Below are positions 49,102 to 60,715 of a stretch of DNA of 64,000 nt, piece after piece. Origin of the DNA: Purshia tridentata. Taxonomy: Eukaryota; Streptophyta; Magnoliopsida; Rosales; Rosaceae. Position numbers and translations under genes: made by a program. Location of the stretch: assembly GCA_003254885.1 (NCBI GenBank), contig QANT01006385.1:1-64000 (forward strand), given 5' to 3'. The stretch's first letter is position 1. Each line of letters begins with the position of its first letter. The notes below the pieces were generated by a model, which searched no databases, was not told the DNA's origin, and saw only the letters and a list, made by a program, of their open reading frames with translations.

Positions 49102-52100
49102 AATATCATCATCATCCTCATCATCTTCATCTTCATCAGACTAGCTAGTGCTAGCTCTTGGTTGGGATATTAATTGTAGGTGAGTGAGTGATTAACTGAG
49201 ATTTGTATAAAAATGAAGAGGCCTAGATCAGATATTTGCATGATTATTAATTCTTCTGCTAGCTAAAACCTTGTTAATTGTTGTTGTTTTTAATTAATTA
49301 TATATTATTCAGCTTTAATTTGTTCCTCAACGTACAATATTGTTGCTGTTAACAAGACCTATTATAGATCTAGCTATGTCTGGATTTCTTGTGCTCCTCC
49401 ACTTGAGGAAATTAGGAAGACCAAGTATGTTGGAAATTCTTCAACATGTTGGCTTGAGAGGTAGCTTGATTCATTGGGCCTTCCATGGTAGTCCAATATG
49501 ATACATAAAGCAGGTTAAGTCCGCTTTTTTTGTTGGGCTAGCTACTTTTCTCTGCATAAAATTTGCACGTCCTCTGATTGTAGGGATTAAAATCCAGACA
49601 TAGATAATTGCTTGTATATATGGGGTCGATCTTTTATTGTTCATTGCAGCTAGTACTGGACGCATAGGTGTGCAACTGAATCTCACCTAAATCACATGGA
49701 AATATTTTTCTCTATCACTTGTGAGCATCACCACTATGTTAGGTGGGTTGACTTGCTCCTTTTTTTTTTTGGTGAGCAAAATAGCACTCTAAATCACATG
49801 TATAGCATTACTCTTCTGTACGTTAGTGTTCAAACTATTTGAACTATGTGAACTTTAGTCCTCGGACGTTATGGTCAGTTCACGCCCCACAAATTATTCC
49901 CGTTGAAATATTTACCTTCCTATTTATTGCACAATGAAAACAGGAAATTAAAGAGTAACTCATTTTCTAGGCAACCAACCAAGTGAGGCAACCAATAATA
50001 TTGTCCATTCCCAATTAATCCATTTTAAACCCCAGTATCTCTCCACCACTCCCAATCCCAGCCAGTCAAATCTTGGTCTCTCGTTAATGGCTCCCTCTGT
50101 CAACCAGCTACATTTGCCACTGTACCAGTAACATCATCTTCACCTTCTTCACCAGTTTCTTCAAATCCAAACCAAACAAAGTTATTTGACCAAAAAAAAC
50201 AAAACCAAAAAAAGTTATCTCTTTCACTCTTGGAACCTACACAAAACATCTACCTAGCTAGGTCGCAAAGATCCTCCCTACTGAACCTCTATGGCCCACC
50301 AGGCCAACCACCCCACCAGTCCATCTCCACCGTCCATCAGATGAATGCTAACCAAACATCCCTCGATCTCAATTTAGCTCCCATATTTTGTATATATATA
50401 TATATAACCCTCTCATTTCTCAACGGAAACGACACCGTCCAGTTCATCCCCTTGGTATCTCTCAACACTCGACAAGTAAGGCTTGTCCCGGTTTAGGTGT
50501 ATGGTCCAGGAAAGTATTGCTTGGCCTGTTTGAACGGTTTGATCACAAGCGTTGAACGGTTTGACCCACCAGAACAACAAACCTCATGTCTACCAAAACA
50601 GAACAGTGGTCCATTGTGAGCTCGTGGGTCCGGCCCAAGGGACAAAATTTTGTGGTGGTGTTAATGTTTGTCAGCACTTTATGGGTTGATTGAATAATAT
50701 TCGGGAAAACAATGTAATTTGGTGTGTTATTAATAATACAGAGAACAACTTCAATTGCCCAATACGAGTTTCAGAATCAATGCTATTTGTACAATCTCAA
50801 TTACTGGTTTGTATATTATCCTTCAGAAGTAAGATGTATTTGTGTGAAGTAATATCATATCAATTAGAAATATAGAAATTTAGAAATTTAGAATTAAATA
50901 CTTAGTTTCAATACTTTTTTAGAAAATCAATTTTGCTCATAATTTTTAGGTTTGACTACTAACTAATGAACTTGATTTTTAGAATAGGTCACAAATTTAT
51001 AACCCATTTGTTTTGGACTTTATTTGTTTGACAAATTTGCCCTTTTACTGTCCTTTAACCCATATATGATGGGTCCTAGATAAAATTTATAAAATTTTGA
51101 CAAAATTGTCCTTAATATTTTTATATTGTCTTGAAAATTAGTTAATATAGTCTCAACTTCAGTTTTAATTGGGGTTGTACGACACTCAACTTTAAATTTA
51201 GTTGTGACTAAATGATAGTTACAGCTAAATTGTGATACAGTCACAGTTAGGTTGTGACTGAATTGAAATTTTTTTTAAGAGAAATTATGTTACTTTGTAG
51301 TATAAATAGAAGTCAAAATAATACTTAATATAGTAGTGAGAGTTGTCTTTTTCAACTTACCAATACAATCACAACTAAATAATAAGACAAGCACAGTTAA
51401 GATGTGACTGGATTGATTTTTTATAGTATTAATACAATATAGTATAAATTAATGTAATAGTATAGATGTAATATATATATATATATTATTGTAATAGCAT
51501 ATGATGTAATATTTGTGAATTATAGTACCTTTTACTATATTATTATGTTTGATTTCTTAACTAGTATTTAATCTAAAATGCTATTAAATTTTAGTATCTA
51601 AACTAAAAAATTATTGAAATTTGGTATTTAAAGTCAATTAACCTTTAGAAATATATATATAATACACGATATGATCAGTTAAGGTAAAAACTAATATAGC
51701 ATGGCAAGAAAAAATAAATGAGAAATATTTTTATATTTTATGTAGTACCTAATCATAACAAGTGCTTGATAAATTTATACCTTATTATTAATTGATATAC
51801 ATATAAGTAAACTTGTAACAATACATGATAATGTTACGGTCATGCTAACAAATTAATCCTACTGGAGATCATAGTATATATGATACTCTTTATTTACAAC
51901 ATTCTTCAAGCGCGGTACTTGTTATAAGGATCCATTGGATGTTCCATAGCTTCCACCTCGTAATACTAAGTTTCAAAAATGTTTAACTAGGTTCAACCAA
52001 AAGAAAAATAAAACAATCGATAATGTAGATAACTAGATGCATAATCTCAAGATTACGCTGCTGAATTAGGGTCGGTTGCGTCCATGTCTTTATGTGTGCT

Positions 52101-52498
52101 TTTGCTTTCTGTAACAACACCACCATTGAAAAAAAAACAACGATCAGGCAATTAGTACCAATAAAATAAAAGACAATATTGAAACAATTGAATAAGTAAT
52201 TAGTAAAATTAGGGACTCTACCGGCACTGTTTTGATGGATGACTTGATAGGCGATGCTAATCTTTTTGTTCCTCACTCCTTTCAACCATATAGAAAAAAA
52301 AACGAAAAATGAAAAAATTAACTACGAACGTTTCTATATACGTCAGTACACCGAATAAATTTCGTATTGTAGATCTTAATTTTGTTTATTTGACTCGTTT
52401 CTTAAATTTTTTTCAAAAGTGAATCAAAAAGAATACAGTATCCCAAATTTGTGTTTAAAAAAAAAAAAAAAAAAACCCCTTACNAAAAAAAAAACCGC
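49102..52498. other. 3.4 kb intergenic region
   Basis: The left end carries the ZHD 3' UTR. The centre (50880-51700) is extremely AT-rich with imperfect repeats of 'cagttaggttgtgactgaattg', which also pair as short palindromes. A TA run occurs near 50392-50405. The right end (52456-52495) has a poly-A tract around an ambiguous base at 52484. No gene is firmly supported. Confidence 0.55.
52456..52498. repeat. duplicated poly-A segment around an N
   Basis: A poly-A tract followed by ccccttac, then N (52484), then another poly-A run followed by ccgcttac. Duplication at an ambiguous base next to a homopolymer suggests an assembly join. It lies just past the stop of the small secreted-protein gene. 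Confidence 0.7.
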
Positions 52499-52717
52499 TT
52501 ACTTGAATTTGCCTGTAAACCAATCGTTCCATTCGGACCCGCCATCCTTGGCTTCCTCAAAGACATGAGCAGCAGAGTCTGAGAAGCTCCCTGCTGCATC
52601 CTTTGCTTTTGAAGCAGCGTTGCTGGCAGTGTCGAAGATGCTTTCTTCACCAACCACTGTGTGGACTGATAGAAGCAACACCATTGCAAAAATCAACACA
52701 AACGCGGTCTTTGCCAT
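52499..52717 (-). CDS. small secreted LEA-like protein, 72 aa
   Basis: Hypothetical small protein. Residues 1-23 form a clear signal peptide (KTAFVLIFAMVLLLSVHTVVG), so the product probably enters the secretory pathway. The 49-residue mature part is polar and Ala/Lys/Asp-rich (SNAASKAKDAAGSFSDSAA), resembling the amphipathic helix repeats of group 3 LEA proteins, and ends in EWNDWFTGKFK. There are no cysteines, so it is not a defensin or GASA peptide. A good TATA box lies 110 bases upstream, which supports a real gene despite its size. Its function is unknown; an amphipathic helix that binds membranes or protects under drying is a guess. Confidence 0.7.
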   Translation of the reverse strand: MAKTAFVLIFAMVLLLSVHTVVGEESIFDTASNAASKAKDAAGSFSDSAAHVFEEAKDGGSEWNDWFTGKFK

Positions 52718-52826
52718 GTTTTCTAGTTTCCCTTTTTTTTTCTTTTTTCAAACAACAAAGAAATTAAATGCACTTGAATATAAAAATTAATGATCTGAAC
52801 TGAATATTACGATGGAAATGGTGCTT

Positions 52827-52834
52827 TATTTATA
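52827..52834 (-). promoter_or_regulatory. TATA box of the small secreted-protein gene
   Basis: On the minus strand TATAAATA lies 110-117 bases upstream of the ATG at 52717. Confidence 0.6.
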
Positions 52835-53126
52835 GTCTTATGGTGACTGATCGTGGGGCTTATATTTGGTTAATTATTGTGGTGAACCAGATGAAAGAAT
52901 GCTAATCTTAGGGTGCCGTTTTTCTTGCACAAATTTGTGACAACAAAAAAGTTCCCGTTTTAGAAGTGAATTTAAGAAAATCGAGAAACTCAGGTGTTGT
53001 CAGCCGAGGAACGCGGACCAACAGCCTTAATGGGCATGGTCCTGGTAGCCCAAACTCATGTGGCCAGGCCAATCACTTTAATTTTAATGAATAAATAACC
53101 TCCTTTTGTGTTTATCAACAACATCT

Positions 53127-53199
53127 GGGGATGTAGCTCAGATGGTAGAGCGCTCGCTTAGCATGCGAGAGGTACGGGGATCGATACCCCGCATCTCCA
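53127..53199 (+). tRNA. tRNA-Ala (anticodon AGC)
   Basis: 73-base cloverleaf without intron: acceptor stem GGGGATG/CATCTCC with discriminator A, D arm GCTC...GAGC, anticodon stem CTCGC/GCGAG with loop TTAGCAT (anticodon AGC at 53160-53162), variable loop AGGTA, and T stem CGGGG/CCCCG with loop ATCGATA. No CCA is encoded, as expected for a nuclear gene, and a T run (53207-53212) follows as Pol III terminator. All stems pair fully. Confidence 0.97.
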
Positions 53200-53621
53200 C
53201 TTAAATATTTTTCATGAATAAAGCAAACTACACGACATTATTTACACTGTCGCTTTTAATAAATCCCGCTTGTAGTTTTTCAAAATTTCAAGCTAACATT
53301 GACGGCCTTGATATCAGTATCTAATAAGTAATAATAATTAAATCAACGGTTCAGAGTACTCATAAAAGGATGGTAGCGCCAGTTTTTTAATTTCCAAAAC
53401 CAAAACGAATTAATTTCCCGCCTTTCCTCACTCTCTTCTCCAAGAACCAATAAGATCGCACCCTCTCACCAGATCGAAGTGGCCAGTCAGATCTAATTGC
53501 TTTTTTTTTTTTTTGCCAATTCNCAATTCAGCCAGAGACTCAGATCTAATTGCTCTGCTTATGGCTCTTTCTCTCTGAAATTTCAATAATAGTGTTTTGT
53601 TCTTCGCTCTCCAGCTCGACG
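53200..53621. other. possible promoter region with E2F-like site and an N
   Basis: This contains TTTCCCGCC at 53413-53421, a match to the plant E2F consensus, and CT-rich leader-like sequence. The string tcagatctaattgct occurs on both sides of a poly-T tract and an ambiguous base (53523), which again suggests an assembly join. Confidence 0.45.
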
Positions 53622-53697
53622 ATGATCACAGAGACTTTCTGCATTCCGATTGTGAACAATTTGATCTTCTTGATGCGTGCGTTTCAGCCTTCCAAAG
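53622..53697 (+). CDS. possible first coding exon, gene unrecognised (partial)
   Basis: ATG opens a frame of 25 codons (MITETFCIPIV, NNLIFLMRAFQPSK) that ends in a good donor, AAAG|GTCAGT. An E2F-like site and a CT-rich leader lie upstream. I cannot find a convincing next exon in the following 1.5 kb, and I do not recognise the peptide. It could be the start of a gene with a long intron, an untranslated exon, or chance. Confidence 0.3.
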
Positions 53698-54137
53698 GTC
53701 AGTGACTCAGTGCACAAACCTTCAATATTATTGCTTGATTGATCATATTTAATCCATTAATTAAGCCCAAATTTCTGATTTCCAACAACCTGATCGATGA
53801 ATTGCTTGACCGTTACATTTGTCTATGGATTTCTTACTTCATAATTTTTGTGTAATTAGTTCATATAAATCTAATAAAGTACATCCACTTCTCATAAAAA
53901 AAGAAAGAAAAGGAAATCAAGCATAACATTCAAACAGAAACACATAACATTAATATATCTTTTTTCTTCTAGAAAATCATTACAATAGATAAACATTACA
54001 ATTAGGAGGAGAAAAACACAGAGGATTACATTCAAACTTGGTACTTGCCCTTGTTACGAAGGAACAATAGGCAGAATTACAGAGCAACCAATTTGTTGTT
54101 TGCTTTTTTGCTTTTACAAGTCTTTTGGTCCGTCCCA
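53698..54137. other. AT-rich spacer
   Basis: Nothing beyond low-complexity AT-rich sequence and the likely 3' UTR of the minus-strand RADIALIS-like gene. Confidence 0.5.
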
Positions 54138-55712
54138 TCAGATCTTTAGATTCTTCATAAGCCTGATGAAAAGATTAGAATGAATTAATATTAGATTTTT
54201 TCCAACTTTAAGTATGCATAAAAAATTATTGTATAATTATAATTTAAAAGCTCCTAGTTCCAAGTAGCAAGTAGCAATTAGCATCTTTGAACTAAACTGT
54301 ATGATTACCCCAACTTGCATTATCTTGTTAATCACACCCCCATTAGCTCAAAGAGCCATAATTAGCCTCTCTGTGTTGGGTGCTTCATTTTGAAGTAAAA
54401 TGTCATATTTTTTTAAAATATCTGCCCACGTATTACGTTGGTTACTGTAGTATAATCGTATTTTTCCTTGAAGTACAAAAACTGCCAAGATTTTTTAGCT
54501 AAGATCCAACAATCACTGTCGAGAGCAAGCCTTGGGATTAATGAAAGAATGTGATAAGAATTAAAAAGAATTGTATGGCGTCACACAATTATGATTCTCG
54601 TCTACATTAGAAGAAGCGGCTCACTATATTATAGTAAATTAATCATAGGACCATGTGCATGAGATCTAAAACAATTTTGGATTAGATTTCATGTGGCCTT
54701 TTTCTTAGGAATTGAAGTTGAATATAGTATGGAATATAGGATAGAGTGATATACTAAACAAAATAATAAAATAACACATAAAAAAAAAAATTTGGGTCCG
54801 TTTTTAGCTTGAAAACTGTTGCTGCCAAAAGAGAATAAGATAGTGGATGCCATTATGGTACGGGATACGTGGACTAGTTACATAACCCCAGCTTTCAGCT
54901 AATATCGCTAAGAACTTCAAATTTTTAACCTTCATTTTCTTTTTAACTTTTTCATAATATAAGTTTCTGGTTTTAGAAGCTCCTATTGTTCGTTCATCAG
55001 CTTGCTAAAAGTTCCTGTGTTAAGTCATGCTTGTCGATAAAGTTTTGGTCACATCATAGTGAGTTAGGACTAATATTTTCATTGCTTTCTGCGCATGTCA
55101 ATGGAAGCATTTTTTCTGTTAATTTTGGGATGTATTCGATCCACAGATTTTGAGATTTTCTAAACTTTCATGCATTTCCATACCCAGTGAGGCAGTGATG
55201 GAAATGCCAGGCTATAATATCCATAAAACAAACTCATAGTTGGATATCTCTCTTGGGTATTTCCTAATTTTATGAAATTCTTTGGCCATAACCTGGTAGA
55301 TGACATTGTCGATCTCCTCTAGGAAGTCCTAGCTAGCTAGCTATTAAATGCAGAATAGATGCATGCATTAGCTTAGAATGCAATGTGGCAGAGAGATTAT
55401 GTGATTGCTTGAAAATGAAACGAATTTATATAAGTACCTCTGCTCATCAGCAATTCCTCTACTGCTGTTGCTTCCAGTGGCCTTGTAATTGGGTATAGGG
55501 ACTTGGCCAGATTCTATGTGCATGAGATCCTGCACCAGAATTTCATAGTGCCTCTTTACTTCCTCTTCAGATTTTCCACCCACAGCCTTGGCCACATTAT
55601 GCCAGCGGTCTTGAGTGTCCTTGTCATACACAGCCAGAGCCTTTTCAAATAACTTGTTCTGCTTTGGCGTCCATGAGGACTTTGCACTCCGTGAGGAGGT
55701 GAGAGATGCCAT
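54138..55712 (-). CDS. second RADIALIS-like SANT/MYB protein, 2 exons, 99 aa
   Basis: Small SANT protein of the RADIALIS/RSM family. Exon 1 is 55438-55712 (ATG at 55712). Exon 2 is a 25-base coding piece at 54138-54162 that I located from the split Arg codon (AG|G) followed by LMKNLKI and stop; this matches the C-terminal tail of the paralogue at 18581 (LKSLKLQ). The intron is about 1.27 kb, against 0.3 kb in the paralogue. The SANT domain reads [43 protein letters not shown], followed by [10 protein letters not shown]. The N-terminus is slightly longer and Ser-rich ([13 protein letters not shown]). The frame is also open upstream with an alternative start at about 55826, but the family start is at MASL. 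A TATA-like TTATAAGG lies near 55895. Alternative short exon 2 choices close to exon 1 would give truncated tails and fit less well. Confidence 0.85.
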
Positions 55713-58700
55713 TACTCTTGGCTGAGTGTGGGTCTGAAGATGAAGGGGAAAATTGAAGATAATCTGTATGGAGTTGGGGTTGAGTTTGGAGTGCTTAAAC
55801 GAAGAGAATTCGGAAAAGGGGTTCACCGCTTCAGTCTAGCTAAGTTAGAAGACTCAAGTCAAGGGGATGGTATGGGCAAGAGAAGAGGTTGCTCCTTATA
55901 AGCAGGAGGAGAGGGTCGTGGGTTTGTGCAAGTTGGCGAATATTTTAGGGACAAAACAAGATGTGATTCGCTTCCTTGATCAACGCTAAGAAGGACAAGA
56001 AGCGAAAGGAGAGCTTGTATATTCTCCAAGGCCTCTGTCTTCTTCTTCTCTTTTTATAAACTCATCAACAAGTGGGATTTTTTTGAGAATTTACAGCCTG
56101 GTGGGGATTAGATCCCAATTCTTGGTTTACCCATTAACGTAGATGCGCTAACAATATCAACCTCCACCCCATGTTTTGAGTCTGGAAGACTGAGACCCAC
56201 AGCAAACACAGGTACGTTATTTCTTCCCCTTCTTATTTGGACAACTTTAATACATCATATACTGTCTTCACGGAGTATGTGATTATTCTTCTATGATATT
56301 ATATTATATGTTATAGGCATGGCAAGATAGTATGTGTACTATGTAGGCATGACAACTAGAAAGGCCTTGGGAGTTTAGCTTTCATCACAAAATAATATAA
56401 ACAACTGGAAAGGTCTTAGATAGCGATGATGATTATTATATTAACCGAAACCAATAAGAAGAAAATGTCGTCCTGAATCGTCATTATCAGTTCATGTACT
56501 GCGTGCATGGAGGAAATTGACGCTTTTGTTTTGTCAATTGCTTGTTCTATTTACTCTTCCATATCTTTAATCTGTCAGAGTGGAACAGCAAGTTTCAACT
56601 TTCAATAAAGCAGAGAGCCTCGTGGGGCCTCCTGTTAAGGAAGGAGAGTGAGATTTGTACGTAAATGAATACTGGAACTTGGAAATTGGGTTATGGGGTT
56701 TGAATAGCAACATTCCAAAATCGTTTTCTGCGGGGGGATGGCCAGCAGGTGAAATCACCAGGGTCAACCAAGTGTTGCTCTTTAGATCCTGTGTCAGTTT
56801 TGGGTCAGGGGTGATAGTTTACTTCCTACTATAGTCAATGTGCAAGTTACTGAATTGCCCTTCACCCAAATTGCTTTGCTTTTAGCATTCAATAATAGTG
56901 AGAACTGCGAAAGCCTTGGTGACGTGGACTTGGACATGTGTCGGCCATATCATCCCCCTTTGCCCCATCACCCATATTAAATTCCCAATCTACCTTTTAA
57001 ATGTTAGGCAAAACAAAATAAAAGAGGTATTAGTTTCAAACAGTAATGTTAGAGGGATTAATTTTCTGATCATACTATATCTTATAATATTATTTGAAAA
57101 TTCTGTATTAGTTAGTAATTAGTCACAATAATTGATGTAACAACTCCTTAGTTTCAACAGCTTCTACAACTCCTTGACCTACTTTTTCCTAACTCCTTGC
57201 CTAAACATCAATCTATTGTAAATTTTTTTAAATTTATAATTATAATTTTTTCTTTCTTTCTTTCAGCCTCTTGCTTATCAAACAAAATCATATGTTTGAT
57301 TTTTCCTTTTTGGGTCGACATGGGTCTCTTCACATGACCGTCACCAGGATTATGTTTGTCAAAAGGAGGTAGATCCAAACATCACCGTCTTAAATTTACA
57401 GTTTTTTTTTTTTCTGTGTCAAGGTGGCCCTAATGTTAGGCACGTCCTTGGTCATTGTTGGAGTTGGAAAAGTTGGGATGAATCAATCTAATGACTTGCA
57501 TATTTTTCTGCTAATGGTCATAGTCGCTTCTTTATTTTGTGTTACTCTAATTTATAAACTACAAAACAGGTATCCTTTTCCTTAATGTATGAAAAACATT
57601 TGATCGATTTGCATATGAACAGCATTGGCCAACATGTTATTAATCAGCAGGAGTCTGAGGAGATTGATTTCATTTAGACAAGTTGATGGGATGCTTGGCT
57701 TGAGATGCTGCAAGCATGAAGGAGGGTCCATCCAGGGGATAAGATATTCATGTAAATGTGCTTGAAATCTTTATTAAATAACCACCAAATCTCTGATACT
57801 CAGAATTTTTATGATCTCGAGTCCACTCTGAGAAAGTTGTGATAATGGTGTCTCGCCACCCTTCCAAATTGTTACACTAAAGTAGTCCTCTCTCTCTCTC
57901 TCTCTCTCAGCGTGGCTTTCCCTATAAAGTCCATTACTATTGAATACCAAATTGTTGACATCTAATGACTTTAGCTAGATGTAGGCTATTTGGTCTGAAG
58001 ACTAGCAGAACATGAACCTATCTATGACTTTTGAGGAATTGGTGTCCAGCTTCCCCACGCAAGGTCCAATCATCTGCCACTAAACTAAAAGCTTGGAGCT
58101 TTGAGGAGGACCACTCTAAGAGGGGAATTTTTGAATGAAGTGATAATATATATCTATAGAGGTCTTTATTTGTTGAATCTACTTGGAGAAAGAATCCTGT
58201 GGTGATTGAATGTTCGAAAAGATAATGAGTAGACGCGTGAGGTTGATCTACCAGCCAATGGGAATTCTGCAATTTTGTGCTTGAAATAGATGATATATGC
58301 TAGATATAACCCATATGACTTTAAAGAGTTGAACTTGAATCTACAACTTATCTTTGGTTCTATATCAGATAGATTATATATGTTGCTTTCGAGATGGGAG
58401 GCAAAGAGGACAAGAATAATGTACAGTTTAATATTCTCTGGTTTTATTTGGTCCGATTTCTTGTCCAAGACCATATATATGAATAGACCTTTTGTCTGCC
58501 TGACTAGTGCTACGACTTACATGCAGGTTACTGGGCTCAGTGAGATTGGACTTGGGCTTCATTTTGGGATGTGGTTATTGAAGCTGAAGACTATACCCAG
58601 CACACACACAAGCACACCATGCATGTATGAGAACATATACTTAAAGTTTCTGGAAACCATCCTTCCTTTTCGCCACTATCTAAAATACAAGTATGTTGCA

Positions 58701-58769
58701 TGCACTGAAATTTGTGCTTATGTTGTGTTACAGTGATTTTGATGAATATAAAACTTAGACAGCTAGGTT
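55713..58769. other. 3 kb intergenic region
   Basis: The left end is the RADIALIS-like leader and promoter. A short (TC)n run lies near 57891-57908. A 148-codon open frame at 58290-58736 has no recognisable domain and is probably chance. I see no supported gene. Confidence 0.55.
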
Positions 58770-59777
58770 CTAATAGTATTCCCCTCTAATGTACTCATTT
58801 AGTCGCTTCAATTCCCCACTTTGCTGCTCCACCACTGCTCGAACAACATCTTTGATCGAAATCATGCCCACTAGCTTCCCATCTATAACTGGAACATGCC
58901 TTATTTGGTTCTCTGTTTAACATAAAAAAATGTCATCTATTTTACTTCCACATGTTTACTTCATATACAACCAAATCAGAATGCTAGTTAGTTCAGTCTA
59001 TTTTATGTGGCAATTACAGAGTAGAAGTTGCTTGCTGCCGTGGCTTACCTGTCATAAGTTGCATTGCTTGAAGAATGTTTGTATCAGATGTCACTGTTAT
59101 TAATTTGTTCTGTCAAAGGTAAAAAAAATTTAGTTGAATTTAGAATGAAAATGGTTGATGAAGCAAGGTGTCCCAAGTAGACTAGTGTGTAGAAGGTAAG
59201 CTTGAACTCACCTCATCAGTCATAATTTCTCTGACTCTGGTGTAGATGGGAGATCTTTCCTGGGCAATTATCTTCCTCAGATAGTCTGCTTGGTGTATGT
59301 AAATATTAGTTATCAACCTTTTGAAAAAATATACAGTATACTTGTGTAAATAATTCACCTCTTTCTGTAATGATTCCTGCAATATGTTCTTTTCCTCCTG
59401 GCTTTAGTACCACCAATGACCCTATGTTGTTTTTAGCCATCTGCAATTTCATTCTCATTCTCATTCATATATAACTTAAAAATGATTCTAAATTTTCATG
59501 TCACAGATTAAGAAGGTACTACATTTTTTATGGCATCAATTACAGGGTCGTCTGTGTGGCACCACAGCCAAGGTCCAGTTTCTTCACCCTTTGTCACTAG
59601 TACGTCTGCCACAGTCACATTCTCCAATCCTTTTTGCTGTGCCGGTGGAGAGGTTACCCATTTAAAACATGAAACCATCCTTTCTATCTTAGCTGTTTCT
59701 CTCCCGTGCGAATGCTGTAAAATTGCAGCCTGCAGTATTTCTTGGCATGACCGCACAGCCTCACCAATTCTTTGCAT
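58770..59777 (-). CDS. CBS-pair protein, CBSX3-like, 5 exons, 204 aa
   Basis: Stand-alone cystathionine-beta-synthase domain pair protein. CBS pairs bind adenosine nucleotides; Arabidopsis CBSX3 is mitochondrial and regulates thioredoxin o2 (from memory). Exons on the minus strand: 59523-59777, 59359-59440, 59212-59285, 59049-59109 and 58770-58912, with matching phases. The N-terminal 60 residues lack acidic clusters early on (MQRIGEAVRSC) and may be a mitochondrial presequence. CBS1 covers about 62-135 (TVADVLVTKG, WLWCHTDDPVIDAIKN, GIITERDYLRKI) and CBS2 about 140-195 (REIMTDENKLITVT, NQIRHVPVIDGKLVGMIS, DVVRAVV). The length equals the family's (about 206). It is divergent from the Pro-rich gene upstream, sharing about 0.9 kb of spacer. 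Confidence 0.93.
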
Positions 59778-60715
59778 TTTTGTTAATTCCTGTTTAAGGA
59801 CAGATGATATTAAAATAAAGCTTGCCTATTCGAGATACCAAAAACCCGGATTTTCTCAGGAAAAAAAGGAAAGTTGTGAAAAATACCCGAAAATTAGTGA
59901 TAGGGACCTTAGTGGGAAGATGAGAAATTAAGATTTGAACTGACTGGAAGCTTCCCTCCCCTTATGATGGGGGAAGGGTATGGACCTGCCTCATGTATGG
60001 TAATTAAATGTAGCATCACAACATGCATGTTGGCCTACTTCATCTCTTACTTGACAAATAAAATCTACTTTCATCCTATTCTTTTCTTGTATGACTGCAT
60101 GAAGGAAATGTTATTTGCTTGTGTGCCAGGTTACTTGTCCAGGTGTGCTTGATGTGGAAAGCTAGATCCCTCAGCGTTGCCTAAATTTGTCTGTACTCTT
60201 CCACAAAGGTGGGTATATTACTTTATATGGAGTAAAGGTTTCAAACTTTGCTGCGTAGCTTCTAGACCAAACAAAACTAGGACTAACCATTGCCATACTA
60301 ATTGCTAGTCTCCATCTAAATTTGATAAGTTAAAAGGTATTAGCTGAATTCAAAGAGTTGCAACTTGCAGCCCTTTTCAAGTATCACGTGGACCGCAATT
60401 ACCCCCTTAAAAGTGACATTTCGGGCAAGTATATATACTTTGCAAGCCTTTTGGGGGCCTGCCAAAAGGTAGAGAAATAGAAAAAATAAAAGCGAAGACA
60501 TAAGATAATTGCTGCCGAGATGCCAAACCAATTAGAGAAGGAAAATCTGCATTAGGAAGTTGCATATTTCTCATAAGTCGTAATTAATATTTGCAATAGA
60601 TGTAAAGAAGCAATACAGAAATCCCAAAATGTTTCCAAGGTATCGGATACAATTTTAATATATGCCAGGTATTAAAGGTTGAGAACCCATTATCATCTTC
60701 TTCATCAAAGCCAAA
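59778..60715. other. divergent promoter region
   Basis: 0.94 kb between two divergently transcribed genes. It holds both leaders and possibly shared control elements. I see no clear TATA box for either gene. Confidence 0.5.

Noticed and set aside
50230-50496. 88-codon frame with LDLNLAP, an EAR-like LxLxL string
   Set aside because: No ATG at the start of the frame, no DNA-binding domain, and the frame then runs into a TA repeat. One short motif is not enough.
52065-52290. Possible two-exon minus-strand piece (VRNKKISIAYQVIHQ and ESKSTHKDMDATDPNSAA) joined by a GT-AG intron
   Set aside because: Phases agree, but there is no start codon, no upstream exon and no known peptide family match. 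It may be a non-coding transcript or chance.
58290-58736. 148-codon open frame on the plus strand
   Set aside because: No recognisable domain, mixed composition and no promoter; overlapping frames on the other strand are equally open. Probably chance in AT-rich DNA.
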